This document shows positions 1 through 7,789 of a DNA stretch of 24,298 bases, piece by piece (position 1 is the stretch's first letter; each line of letters starts with the position of its first letter). Source of the DNA: Candidatus Gastranaerophilales bacterium (GTDB lineage Bacteria > Cyanobacteriota > Vampirovibrionia > Gastranaerophilales > Gastranaerophilaceae); assembly GCA_003150395.1 (NCBI GenBank), contig QAMI01000054.1, positions 1-24,298 of the forward strand, written 5' to 3'. Below the pieces are notes generated by a model. That model did not search any database, was not told the DNA's origin, and was given only the letters and a program-made list of their open reading frames with translations. Position numbers and translations under genes: made by a program.

Positions 1-15
1 AGCATAAGCACACTT

Positions 16-48
16 AGCCGGACGGGAACCCTCCCGCCCGGCTTTTTT
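16..48 (+). terminator. Rho-independent terminator, plus strand, at end of late genes
   Basis: Inverted repeat with arms AGCCGGACGGGA (16-27) and TCCCGCCCGGCT (32-43), one mismatch and a 4-base loop, followed by a T run at 43-48. The T run is on the plus side only. It therefore serves plus-strand transcripts entering from outside the window, converging on the minus-strand late operon that ends at 53. On the minus strand the hairpin is not followed by Ts, so it would stop the late transcript poorly. Confidence 0.8.
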
Positions 49-52
49 GCGT

Positions 53-343
53 TCATTTAAGTACCAGCGCCAGGAGGCTAGCGACCAGGGCGGAACCTAT
101 CGCCCCGACCGCCGCTGCCACCAGTTTGTCCCACTTCTTCCCCGGACGCGCTGTGATGTCTTTAACATCCTTCTTGATCTCTTCCACGTCTCCGCACAGC
201 CCGTCCACCTTTTCATTGACCCTGGCCATAGCGGCGGTTAAAGTGCGGATATCCCTTACTTCTCCCTCCAGGTCTTTGATCCGGTGCTCCGATACGGTTT
301 GCCGTTGTTCAAGGGTTGCCACCTTTACCGCCAATTCGTCCAT
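53..343 (-). CDS. XhlA-like holin/hemolysin-type membrane protein
   Basis: A 96-residue protein. Residues about 1-65 are charged with heptad-like spacing and probably form a coiled coil. A short basic linker (RPGKKW) leads to one hydrophobic segment (about 73-95, rich in Ala, Val and Leu) that ends the protein. This is the layout of the XhlA/hemolysin family, membrane-associated proteins encoded beside phage lysis genes that are thought to help the holin and endolysin disrupt the cell. The start is ATG with AGGAGG five bases upstream. It begins 10 bases after the endolysin stop and is the last gene before the edge. No separate two-helix holin is visible in the window, so this protein may be the holin or a partner of one encoded further left. 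Confidence 0.75.
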   Translation of the reverse strand: MDELAVKVATLEQRQTVSEHRIKDLEGEVRDIRTLTAAMARVNEKVDGLCGDVEEIKKDVKDITARPGKKWDKLVAAAVGAIGSALVASLLALVLK

Positions 344-353
344 GACGTCCTCC

Positions 354-1385
354 TTACGCTTTCACCAGATCCTCGGTCCGGATCCACCCAGTGGCCGCTC
401 CTCCCGGAGCCGTGCTCACCAGCATTTTCCCGTCCCCTTCCTGGATCACATACAGGCCAGTGGTGCGCACCCAGGATGCCATGCTCTCCCCCGTGGCAAA
501 AGCAGTTACCCCTTCTCGCACACGCACCGCGTCCCCTTTGCGGATGGCTGTCGCCGCCTGCCCTCCGATGCAGTCCTCCGTCCGTACCCAGCCCAGGCCG
601 TTCCCGATGAGGATCGGGCAAGCTTTCCCCGGTAACACACGGTCCACGGAATAAGTCCCGTTTACCGTCTTTCCCGCACCGCTTCCATCCGAGGAGGCGT
701 ACAGCCTGCCCGTCACACGCACCGTATCTCCCGCGCGGATACCGCTTACCTCCGGTTCCTTCGGCTTGTAATACTGCCCGATATGTTCCTTATAGTCCCG
801 GTATCCCGTGGTCTCATCCAGATCCACACGGCCACCGATCCCCGGCACGCTTCCCTCGCTGGTGTACTGCCAGATGCCGAACTGTCCCTTGTAGGTGGGT
901 GACTCGTTCCACTGCGCCAGCCACACGTCGAACCGGCCCAGCCGGTCCATATCCAGACGGTTTTCCAGCCAGTCCTTGTTGGCATACAGCATGGCGTAAT
1001 ATCCCGCCGCCTCCACACGCTCCAGGATGGTATAGACGATCTCCGTCAGCGCCTCCTTGGTCAAGCCTTTCTGGCACGCATCCTCCACATCCAGGCATAC
1101 CGGGTACAGCGGCTTCTTTCCCTCCATCAGCCGCAGGATGTGCTCCGCTTCGCTTTTCGCCTGTTTCTGGTTCACGGCATAGCTGTATAGGTAGGCCCCC
1201 CAGGGCATCCCCGTCCGGTCACATTCCGAGACGTTCCTCTCGAACTGTACATCATCCTGCTCCGGCAAATCGTTCCCATATCCCATCCGGAGCATGGCGA
1301 ACTCCACTTTTCCCGATCCTTTCACCTGATCCCAGTCGATTTTCCCTTGGAAAGTAGATACATCAATACCTTTTGCCTTGCTCAT
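354..1385 (-). CDS. Endolysin: GH25 lysozyme with two C-terminal wall-binding repeats
   Basis: A 343-residue muramidase that would cleave peptidoglycan at the end of infection. The GH25 barrel covers about residues 5-200: GIDVS near the N-terminus (Asp8), the catalytic DxE in LDVED (Asp99, Glu101), FDVWLAQW (about 152-159), IWQYTSEG and VDLD near the end of the barrel. After a Pro/Glu linker come two related segments of about 60 residues (about 215-272 and 280-340), each starting 'RxGDxVRV' and ending 'GWVRTED' or 'GWIRTED'. They resemble bacterial SH3 repeats and probably bind the cell wall. No signal peptide is seen, which fits holin-dependent release. I chose the ATG at 1385 because AAGGAGG lies just upstream and the protein then begins right at the GH25 fold; the ORF runs open further, into the preceding gene. 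It lies 14 bases after the BppU-like gene. Confidence 0.93.
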   Translation of the reverse strand: MSKAKGIDVSTFQGKIDWDQVKGSGKVEFAMLRMGYGNDLPEQDDVQFERNVSECDRTGMPWGAYLYSYAVNQKQAKSEAEHILRLMEGKKPLYPVCLDVEDACQKGLTKEALTEIVYTILERVEAAGYYAMLYANKDWLENRLDMDRLGRFDVWLAQWNESPTYKGQFGIWQYTSEGSVPGIGGRVDLDETTGYRDYKEHIGQYYKPKEPEVSGIRAGDTVRVTGRLYASSDGSGAGKTVNGTYSVDRVLPGKACPILIGNGLGWVRTEDCIGGQAATAIRKGDAVRVREGVTAFATGESMASWVRTTGLYVIQEGDGKMLVSTAPGGAATGWIRTEDLVKA

Positions 1386-1399
1386 CTGTTTTTCCTCCT

Positions 1400-4225
1400 T
1401 TATTCTGTGGCGGTCAGCTCCGCCAGTTTGGCCTGTATTTGCTCCAACGCAGTCTGCATTTCCGCCTGCTGTACCTCCGACTCTGCCAGACGGTTCAAAA
1501 CATCGTCCCAATCCGGCCGGTAAGTATAAAGAGCCTCCGTGTCCACGGCTTCCGCTGTCTCTCCCCTGGTCCCCAGGGTTGAAATCACCATCTCCCCTTC
1601 CGGCTGCGCAAGGGAGTGAGCCCCGTCGGACACCACCTCCGGTTGTATACTCGATTTTGCTATTTTATACAACACGGTCACCGGTGTCCCGGCTTCTTTC
1701 TGGCTCGCCAGCCACGCTTTGAATTCTTCTACAGTGGTATAAGCTGTCTCACGGATGAAAAGCGAATGAGTATTGCTGAGGAATATTCCGCGATCATGAG
1801 TATTCGCAATTACCGTATACTGCGTGACATAGTGCGTACAGATACAACCTTTTGCAAAATCACCGCCATCACTTAACACCGTGTTAAAATTGGTAATCCC
1901 ATATTCGTTGACCGACTGTATCGTCCATTTCTCCGTACCGTCCAGTTCCAGCCGCTTCCACCGGCGGACTACCTCTCCCGTCGCCAGATCCAGGCTGTCC
2001 CCATCCTCCAGTGCTGTGGTCATTCCCTGGTAGGGTTCATACGCCGTCGCCTCGCTTCCCTCCTCCAGCTGCGGATAGATGGTAAGGTTGGACAGCGTTG
2101 TGCCGGCCTTTACCGCGAAATACACAAAAGCATCTCCACTGTAGGAAATGGCCCCCGTCTTGGATGAGGCTGTATCATATACGGCCAGGAGTGTTTTTGC
2201 ACTGGCCCCGCCCTCACGCAGGGTAATAAAGGTTCCTGAGGGCAACACAATTCCCGTTGACAGTGTGTAGGTTCCTGCCTTAATCATCATGTGCGGGAAA
2301 TTGATAAATGTCGTTTCCGTTGCCGTGCCGTCCAGCGTGATGCTGCCGTCCATGTTGAGCTTGACTGTCACGCCATTCACCGAGGCTGTCCCTCTAAAAG
2401 TGGGGATCAGGTTCTTTCCCGCGGTATGAGCATCCCCGTACAGCTCCACCTCGTCCGGTGTAATCGTTTCCCCTCGGTATGGCTCGAACTCGCGTGATTC
2501 TTGCCCACGCGTCAGCATCGGTTTGACCGTCACATTTTCCAGTACGGCATCTTCAGCGAATTGGAATCCCAGTCCAAAAGGCCCTTTGGATTCATCCAGA
2601 TAAAATATCAAAGGTTGATTCCCGCGGGCAGTGTAATAGGTGGGTACGTCATATATGGTAGTCATGCAGCCATTGTCGTCCTTCATCCCTTGGGGATTCA
2701 ATGTATACCAACCACTTGGATAATTAATAATATGGGGATAGCTAAACCAAGGAACGCCGCTACCGTCTGCTGTCCCATTAAAAGTATAAGTACCGTCCCC
2801 GTTATTGGTCATGGTCATTCCATGCGAGCTAACCTGTTGGGCAACACCTTGCGGAGCTAACAAATTCTTCCCCGTCACAGCCACTGTCTGAGGCTTCACC
2901 CCGGTAATGGTGACGGGTGCATCGGGGGAAGGCGTACCGGACACCACCGTCCGGCCCTTGAGTACCAAGCTGGACAGGTCGGCCCCTTCCGCCGCATCCG
3001 CAACAGACACCGGACAGCCTCCGGCAGTGCGCTTCCACGCGGGCTGATACGTCCGCCGCACCTGCGCTGCGTGAGCCTCCGCCGCCTCGTCAGCTGCCTG
3101 TTCCGCCCGCTCGTCTGTGTATGCCATGTCCGCCTGAACCTGGAACGCCCCACCGTCATACATCAGGATATAGGCCCCGGCAGGATATGTCCCCGCCGGT
3201 TTGATCGGCTTTGTCCCACCCCTGATGTTGATGCCGTACTTAGGGGCTGTTCCCGACGCCTGCCATGCTGTGTCCGACACGACCCGGACGGCCTCTCCAA
3301 GGTCTCCGTTGAGCCAATATCCTGTGCCATCACGCCTCAGGTCATAGCTTAGGTCTCCTGCTGTATCACACAGTAACGTCACTGTCGGGATCACCGTCAG
3401 GGCGTCGGACGAATCTGCTTTAGGCACAACGCTTGCCATATCTGCTTGGAGCTGGAATGCCTCACCGTCCCACATTAGAATATACGCCCCTGCCGGGTAT
3501 GTCCCCTCGGGCTTGACGGGCTCCGTACCGCCAAAAGCCCATATCGGCACAGACGCATCCCATTCTTCTTCCCACACTGCCCGAACCGCCATACCCACAT
3601 ACGGCCCGGTATCCGGCACGGCAATTCCAGGCGTCGGCTGCCAGCAATCGGTGGGATCGCTGCTCCGCGCCATCGCGTACACTGGCAGTGCGTCCACTGT
3701 GTCTACTTTATCGGCGATGCTCTCCGCTGCTTCGTTGGCCGCGTCTGCCGCTTCATTTGCCGCCTCGGCGGCTGCGTTGGCTGCGGATGCGGCCGTGTTT
3801 GCAGCGTCGGTCGCTTCCGCCGCTCCCTCGGCTTTTTCGAGCGCCTCGATGAGCGGGCTCCATTCATCCGTCGCTTCTGCGGCGTCTTCCAAGGTGCATG
3901 GGATTACATTAAGTGTCAGCCCAACGGTAATTAGAGGACCGCTATCATTGTCCGATAACACAACTTGAGCTTTTGCTATGCCCGGAGCCAGCCCTGACGG
4001 TACAATAACGCTGATTATACCATCGTTTATATCCGCATCCACAAAATGATTATACCCGCCTCCATCCGATACGTAGAATCGGGCTGTCAGTCCCGTTGGG
4101 TCATATTCTTCCCCGCTCTCAACCAATTTTATCTTTAACTCCCTCGCCCCTGCTTCCCCTTGCACCACATTTACCCATTTCTCGGCTGTCCCCCAAATGT
4201 CGAGGACTATATATTTTTCTGTCAT
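1400..4225 (-). CDS. BppU-like baseplate upper protein / receptor-binding fibre
   Basis: A 941-residue structural protein. Residues about 1-110 look like a BppU N-terminal domain, which attaches the fibre to the baseplate in lactococcal-type siphoviruses. Residues about 115-175 are almost pure Ala/Glu/Asn heptads and should form a trimeric coiled coil. Two copies of a 30-odd-residue segment (containing GTYPAGAYILM) occur near residues 225-260 and 329-364, exactly 104 residues apart. Two further modules begin with TGKNLL (about 453) and AGKNLI (about 605) and end in 'EPY(R/Q)G', a pattern common in variable clostridial phage fibres; they are candidate carbohydrate- or surface-binding domains. 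Residues 905-941 form a short Gln/Glu/Leu coiled coil. It sits 3 bases after the tail-tip gene and before the endolysin. The family call is good for the N-terminus; receptor binding is inferred. Confidence 0.8.
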   Translation of the reverse strand: MTEKYIVLDIWGTAEKWVNVVQGEAGARELKIKLVESGEEYDPTGLTARFYVSDGGGYNHFVDADINDGIISVIVPSGLAPGIAKAQVVLSDNDSGPLITVGLTLNVIPCTLEDAAEATDEWSPLIEALEKAEGAAEATDAANTAASAANAAAEAANEAADAANEAAESIADKVDTVDALPVYAMARSSDPTDCWQPTPGIAVPDTGPYVGMAVRAVWEEEWDASVPIWAFGGTEPVKPEGTYPAGAYILMWDGEAFQLQADMASVVPKADSSDALTVIPTVTLLCDTAGDLSYDLRRDGTGYWLNGDLGEAVRVVSDTAWQASGTAPKYGINIRGGTKPIKPAGTYPAGAYILMYDGGAFQVQADMAYTDERAEQAADEAAEAHAAQVRRTYQPAWKRTAGGCPVSVADAAEGADLSSLVLKGRTVVSGTPSPDAPVTITGVKPQTVAVTGKNLLAPQGVAQQVSSHGMTMTNNGDGTYTFNGTADGSGVPWFSYPHIINYPSGWYTLNPQGMKDDNGCMTTIYDVPTYYTARGNQPLIFYLDESKGPFGLGFQFAEDAVLENVTVKPMLTRGQESREFEPYRGETITPDEVELYGDAHTAGKNLIPTFRGTASVNGVTVKLNMDGSITLDGTATETTFINFPHMMIKAGTYTLSTGIVLPSGTFITLREGGASAKTLLAVYDTASSKTGAISYSGDAFVYFAVKAGTTLSNLTIYPQLEEGSEATAYEPYQGMTTALEDGDSLDLATGEVVRRWKRLELDGTEKWTIQSVNEYGITNFNTVLSDGGDFAKGCICTHYVTQYTVIANTHDRGIFLSNTHSLFIRETAYTTVEEFKAWLASQKEAGTPVTVLYKIAKSSIQPEVVSDGAHSLAQPEGEMVISTLGTRGETAEAVDTEALYTYRPDWDDVLNRLAESEVQQAEMQTALEQIQAKLAELTATE

Positions 4226-4228
4226 CGT

Positions 4229-6322
4229 TTACCCCCTATTCTCCGCCAACTCTTGTATAGCTTTGATCAGATACGGTATTAATGCCAAGGTCTTTATGGA
4301 TTTTTTCCCGGCGTCATCTGTATGCACCAACTCAGGCGCTATCTCTTCCACCTGTTGGGCAATAAGCCCCGCTGCCACGTGCCCTCCTTTTTTCCAATCG
4401 TATTCGTATAATTTTAACTTTTGAATAATATCCAGGGCGTTCTTGGTACATGGGGCGATATGCGTTTTCAGACGCCTGTCAGATTGATTGAGGATGTCGT
4501 TTCCGTTCATGTCTATGGGGCGGTATATTAATATCCCGGTATCCGAGGCGCTTAAAATACCTTTTCCGTCTATGTTTATATCCACGTTTTTTGACGTCGC
4601 AAGTGCTATGCGCCCTTCTTCTGAATCGACAAATACCCCGTGACTCATGCTCGATCCGTCCGCAAACAAGTTGACCCCGTTCGGCCAAATTGATACGCCT
4701 TTGCGCTTCCCTTCTGATGCCAAAAACGGCGCCGTCCATATTACTCCATTTTCTGAGCCGGATGTAACAACGTACACGCTCATGAGGTTTTTCCCGCCGT
4801 CGATTACGTTTAGCGACCCTTCGTCCGCTCCATCTCCCGGAGGGCCTATGGCAACAGATATATCCGGGTAATCTTGCGACGACAATACCGATGCGGATAT
4901 CTCCCCTGTATCCAAATCGACATATGCATTAGGGTTCTGAGGGCTTGATATCCTACCCGTCTTGATCAGACTTGCATTAAGTATCCCTGTCGTTATGTAT
5001 GACGCCACAATCGAGCCGTCCATAGTTATAGCTGTACCATACGGCCCGTTGATCCCTGTACTCGAGTATCCCAATCCTCCAGTATTCCACCTCCATACCT
5101 TTTGAGCGGTTTCGATATCAGGCTTGTCCATGATCAATATTTCGTCCGGTTCCCCGTCTCCGTTGGAATCCCTCAGCACTACATAGCCGCCTTTGTTGCC
5201 GGTGATAATATTTGTTGCGTTTGTTATCGCCTGTTTCATGATCGAGGTGGTTGGGACTTTTTCGATCTCTTTTTGCTGCTGGATGATGGTATCTGCTAGG
5301 TTTGTTTTTGCGTCTCCCAGTTCGATGCTGGTGTAACGATCCGCCAGGGCGTCGTAGACGGTTTTGACGCATTTTGCCGTGGCAGATACGCCCAACGCAG
5401 GATACTCCACTGTCACCGTATCGCACAGATTGACCCGCTCTAGCAGGGCAATGTCCTTGTATTCCTCTGTCTGATCCAACGAGCAGAACGCCACCGTTAT
5501 ACTTACGGTAGGTACCCCGATATCATTATCCTCTACATATTTTTCCGCCCGCTCCCGCAGTTGGGATGTGGATGGAGCGGTCTCAAACTCGCTAGATAAG
5601 TCAAGTGGGATAATGTGCGCAAAATCATATGTGCCCGGTGCATCTACCGTCTTTTCCGGCAGGGTAACCAGTGCCCCGTCCTCTCCGGCCCAATATGGAT
5701 ATACGCCTGTTGCTACATTAGATATAATCTCATCTTGCTCAAGGTCTGTCAGATTTTTGCCGTACCGGATAGTAACACCGCTGTTTTGCCCCCGTCGGCT
5801 CCACAGCCGGACGGTAAAGCCGTCCCACTCGTATTCCCCACCGTAGGTGTCCAAAACGGAGCCCTCCGTACCGCCCAGGATTGATCGCACCGAAGATGGT
5901 ACGGCCACGGTCATTTCCCCGGTGTCCTGGCTGTCCGTCCAGAAGGAAAACCCATTGTTGTCCGTCGCCTTGGCCTCGATCTCGGCGAAGGCCCCCGTGA
6001 CGCTGGAGGCGGTGAACGGGGAGACGGTCACGCCCGACAGATCGTAGCTGATATGCTGCGCATAAATCGTTACCCGCCCGCCAAGAGGGCGGGTTATCCG
6101 ATAAATTCTGAACGGCTGTGGGTCTGCGTAAGGGTTTGGCTTTGTGGTGATAATACATCGGTTTTTAATCTCGTCGTAATGGATACCTGTTATAGGGTAT
6201 TCCAGCGATAGCTCATACTCTCCGTTTCGCGCCTCAGTTACCTGGCAAGATATGGCGTCCGACAACGCGCCCATGCCGTTGTCTGTAAAGGCGGTTTCGG
6301 TGCTGGGATAAAGTAAAAGCAT
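4229..6322 (-). CDS. Tail-tip (Tal-like) prophage tail protein with C-terminal S74 chaperone
   Basis: A 697-residue protein. The first about 350 residues match the siphophage 'minor structural protein N-terminal region / Prophage_tail' family, whose members form the tail tip after the Dit ring and often carry a wall-degrading or receptor domain. No separate peptidase domain stands out here. The middle (about 380-600) is beta-rich and contains calcium-loop-like 'DSNGDGEPDE'. The last 84 residues are an S74 intramolecular chaperone: 'SDRRLK' at residue 614 is the self-cleavage motif, followed by AGLIAQQVEEIAP. This domain trimerises the upstream beta structure and is then cut off. I start at the ATG at 6322, with AAAGGGG eight bases upstream, rather than at the TTG at 6340. 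It is separated from the preceding late gene (Dit) by the hicAB cassette on the other strand, an unusual break in this operon. Confidence 0.88.
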   Translation of the reverse strand: MLLLYPSTETAFTDNGMGALSDAISCQVTEARNGEYELSLEYPITGIHYDEIKNRCIITTKPNPYADPQPFRIYRITRPLGGRVTIYAQHISYDLSGVTVSPFTASSVTGAFAEIEAKATDNNGFSFWTDSQDTGEMTVAVPSSVRSILGGTEGSVLDTYGGEYEWDGFTVRLWSRRGQNSGVTIRYGKNLTDLEQDEIISNVATGVYPYWAGEDGALVTLPEKTVDAPGTYDFAHIIPLDLSSEFETAPSTSQLRERAEKYVEDNDIGVPTVSITVAFCSLDQTEEYKDIALLERVNLCDTVTVEYPALGVSATAKCVKTVYDALADRYTSIELGDAKTNLADTIIQQQKEIEKVPTTSIMKQAITNATNIITGNKGGYVVLRDSNGDGEPDEILIMDKPDIETAQKVWRWNTGGLGYSSTGINGPYGTAITMDGSIVASYITTGILNASLIKTGRISSPQNPNAYVDLDTGEISASVLSSQDYPDISVAIGPPGDGADEGSLNVIDGGKNLMSVYVVTSGSENGVIWTAPFLASEGKRKGVSIWPNGVNLFADGSSMSHGVFVDSEEGRIALATSKNVDINIDGKGILSASDTGILIYRPIDMNGNDILNQSDRRLKTHIAPCTKNALDIIQKLKLYEYDWKKGGHVAAGLIAQQVEEIAPELVHTDDAGKKSIKTLALIPYLIKAIQELAENRG

Positions 6323-6367
6323 AGGCTCATCCCCTTTCAAAAAAGATGAAAAAACTTTGGGCCCCTC

Positions 6368-6396
6368 TTGACTTATGCGTATAAAATGCGTATAAT
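6368..6396 (+). promoter_or_regulatory. hicAB promoter with 11-bp-spaced direct repeat
   Basis: TTGACT (6368-6373) and TATAAT (6391-6396) are separated by exactly 17 bp, a near-consensus sigma-A promoter reading into hicA, whose start is 23 bases after the -10. The decamer ATGCGTATAA occurs twice (6375-6384 and 6386-6395), so the copies are 11 bp or one helical turn apart, filling the spacer and -10. HicB proteins with a DNA-binding C-terminus usually repress their own operon, and this repeat is the likely operator (inference). Confidence 0.85.
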
Positions 6397-6418
6397 ATAA
6401 ATGTGAGGGGGACAGGAA

Positions 6419-6592
6419 ATGAAGCGTAAGGACTTGATAAAGCTACTCGAAAAAAACGGGTGGCGGCTGGCGAGGTCTGGTGGCAATCACGATATTTACA
6501 CCAATGGCATCAAGTCGGAGCCGATACCCAGACACAGCGAAATCAATGAGCTGCTAGCCAAAGCCATCATCCGGCGGCAGGGGCTGAAATAG
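6419..6592 (+). CDS. hicA: HicA mRNA interferase toxin
   Basis: A 57-residue protein with the full HicA signature: MKRKDLIKLLEKNGW at the start, then GGNHDIYTN carrying the catalytic His (His24), a short beta hairpin, and PIPRHSEINELLAKAI at the C-terminus. HicA has a double-stranded-RNA-binding fold and cuts mRNA during translation; HicB neutralises it. The start is ATG at 6419 with AGGGGGACAGG upstream. Its promoter lies directly in front and the antitoxin gene 57 bases downstream. The length is normal for HicA, and nothing suggests inactivation. It lies on the plus strand between two minus-strand tail genes, so it is an accessory cassette and not part of virion assembly. Confidence 0.93.
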   Translation: MKRKDLIKLLEKNGWRLARSGGNHDIYTNGIKSEPIPRHSEINELLAKAIIRRQGLK

Positions 6593-6649
6593 GCCCCCGC
6601 CGTTCGGGCGCTCATAGGAATACAAATGAACGAACAAGGAGGCTGTATT

Positions 6650-7045
6650 ATGAAATACGCATATCCCATTGTCATAACCCCGTCCGATGGAGATTATGTT
6701 GTCTATGTACCTGACTTGGATATCAACACCCAGGGGTCCAGCGTGGCCGACGCTATGGAAATGGCGCGGGACGCTATCGGGATGTGGGGCTGCTTTGAGC
6801 AGGACGAAAAACGGACGATCCCGAAGCCGGGGCGTCAAGTGAATGTCAAAACGGCGCCCAACGATATTGTCACTCTGGTCGACGTTGATTTTGACGAGTA
6901 CCGCCGCCGAAACGAAAACCGGGCGGTCAGAAAAAACGTCACTATCCCATCCTGGCTCAACGAGCGAGCCGAGGAAGCTGGCGTGAACTTTTCCGCCGTC
7001 ATGCAGGACGCGCTGAAGGCGCGGCTACACCTAGAAGGGCGCTGA
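6650..7045 (+). CDS. hicB: HicB antitoxin with C-terminal DNA-binding domain
   Basis: A 131-residue partner of HicA. Residues 1-70 show the HicB partial RNase-H-like fold (YPIVITPSDGDYVVYVPDLDINTQG...ADAMEMARDAI), which binds and blocks the toxin. Residues about 85-131 (VRKNVTIPSWLNERAEEAGVNFSAVMQDALK) look like a ribbon-helix-helix domain that would bind the operator. The ATG at 6650 is preferred over the upstream ATG at 6626 because AAGGAGG lies seven bases before it. It follows hicA in the same orientation and ends 8 bases before a terminator hairpin, so the pair forms a self-contained unit. Confidence 0.93.
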   Translation: MKYAYPIVITPSDGDYVVYVPDLDINTQGSSVADAMEMARDAIGMWGCFEQDEKRTIPKPGRQVNVKTAPNDIVTLVDVDFDEYRRRNENRAVRKNVTIPSWLNERAEEAGVNFSAVMQDALKARLHLEGR

Positions 7046-7052
7046 CAAAACC

Positions 7053-7083
7053 GGCCGCGGGTTATCCCGCGGCCTTTCCTTTT
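7053..7083 (+). terminator. Terminator after hicB
   Basis: Perfect 9-bp GC stem: GGCCGCGGG (7053-7061) and CCCGCGGCC (7066-7074) with loop TTAT, followed by TTTCCTTTT. It ends the hicAB transcript. Read on the minus strand, the same hairpin is followed by GGTTTTG, so it may also weaken late transcription between the distal tail gene and the tail-tip gene. Confidence 0.85.
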
Positions 7084-7087
7084 GCCT

Positions 7088-7789
7088 CTACACAGTCCAC
7101 CACCTCGGGGTTATCTCGACCGACGTTATCCCCCCGCTCCAATTTATGCCGTTTTCTCCCGGTTCCAGGACGGGGAACTCCGGCGCGGAGATAGTGCTGT
7201 TTTTGTTAATGGTACCTTTGTAAGCGTTCTGGGTGTCGCTGTCCAGCATTACATAATCATCTATCGATTTTACCGCCACTGTGTATTTGCCGATATACAG
7301 ATTCCCGGCTCCCGTCCCGTTGACCCGTATCAGCGGCAAAGCCGGGAATCCACTGTTATATATGCTTCCGCCCCATGCGCAGGTTATCGGGTATTCCCCG
7401 TCCTTCCTCCAACGCTGCGGCTTGCAGCTGAAAGATATCGTGGCCCTGCCGAAACGGTTCATGATATTTTCGATCTCGACCGGTCCCTCGTAATACGCCA
7501 TCCGATAAAACTCCGGGTCGTAACTATCCTCTAATCGTTGATATCCGGTTGTAGCTTGGAGCCAAGTTCTCACAGCACGAGCTCCCGCCGGCGCTCGATC
7601 ACGCCCGGCTGAAAAATATATATCGTACTCCTGTTCGTAGTTTCCATACGCTCCGGTATCAATTAATAGATCGCCGTTTCTGCCCGGCACTTGTATTGTT
7701 TCTATACGGCGTAGTGGTCCGTCCAGCGCCGGATAGTGTTCAACCGTTATCCCCACTTCATCGGAGCTTCTTCCAGCCCAGCGTATCAT
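7088..7789 (-). CDS. Distal tail protein (Dit)
   Basis: A 233-residue protein of the siphophage tail-component family. The N-terminal half contains the typical pattern 'RRIETIQVPGRNGDLLIDTGAYGNYEQEYDIYF', and 'MNRFGRATISFSCKPQRW' follows near residue 130. Dit forms the hexameric ring that joins the tail tube to the tail tip and baseplate. Its start overlaps the tape measure stop by 4 bases (ATGA), so translation is coupled. It should be followed by the tail-tip gene, which it is, but with hicAB placed between them on the opposite strand. Length and order fit the family well. Confidence 0.88.
   Translation of the reverse strand: MIRWAGRSSDEVGITVEHYPALDGPLRRIETIQVPGRNGDLLIDTGAYGNYEQEYDIYFSAGRDRAPAGARAVRTWLQATTGYQRLEDSYDPEFYRMAYYEGPVEIENIMNRFGRATISFSCKPQRWRKDGEYPITCAWGGSIYNSGFPALPLIRVNGTGAGNLYIGKYTVAVKSIDDYVMLDSDTQNAYKGTINKNSTISAPEFPVLEPGENGINWSGGITSVEITPRWWTV

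Noticed and set aside
3513..3968. Plus-strand 151-residue open frame rich in Ala/Ser
   Set aside because: It mirrors the Ala-rich coiled coil of the BppU-like gene on the other strand; no ribosome site and no family resemblance.
6338..6340. TTG at 6340 as start of the tail-tip protein
   Set aside because: The ATG at 6322 has AAAGGGG eight bases before it; the TTG has no ribosome site.
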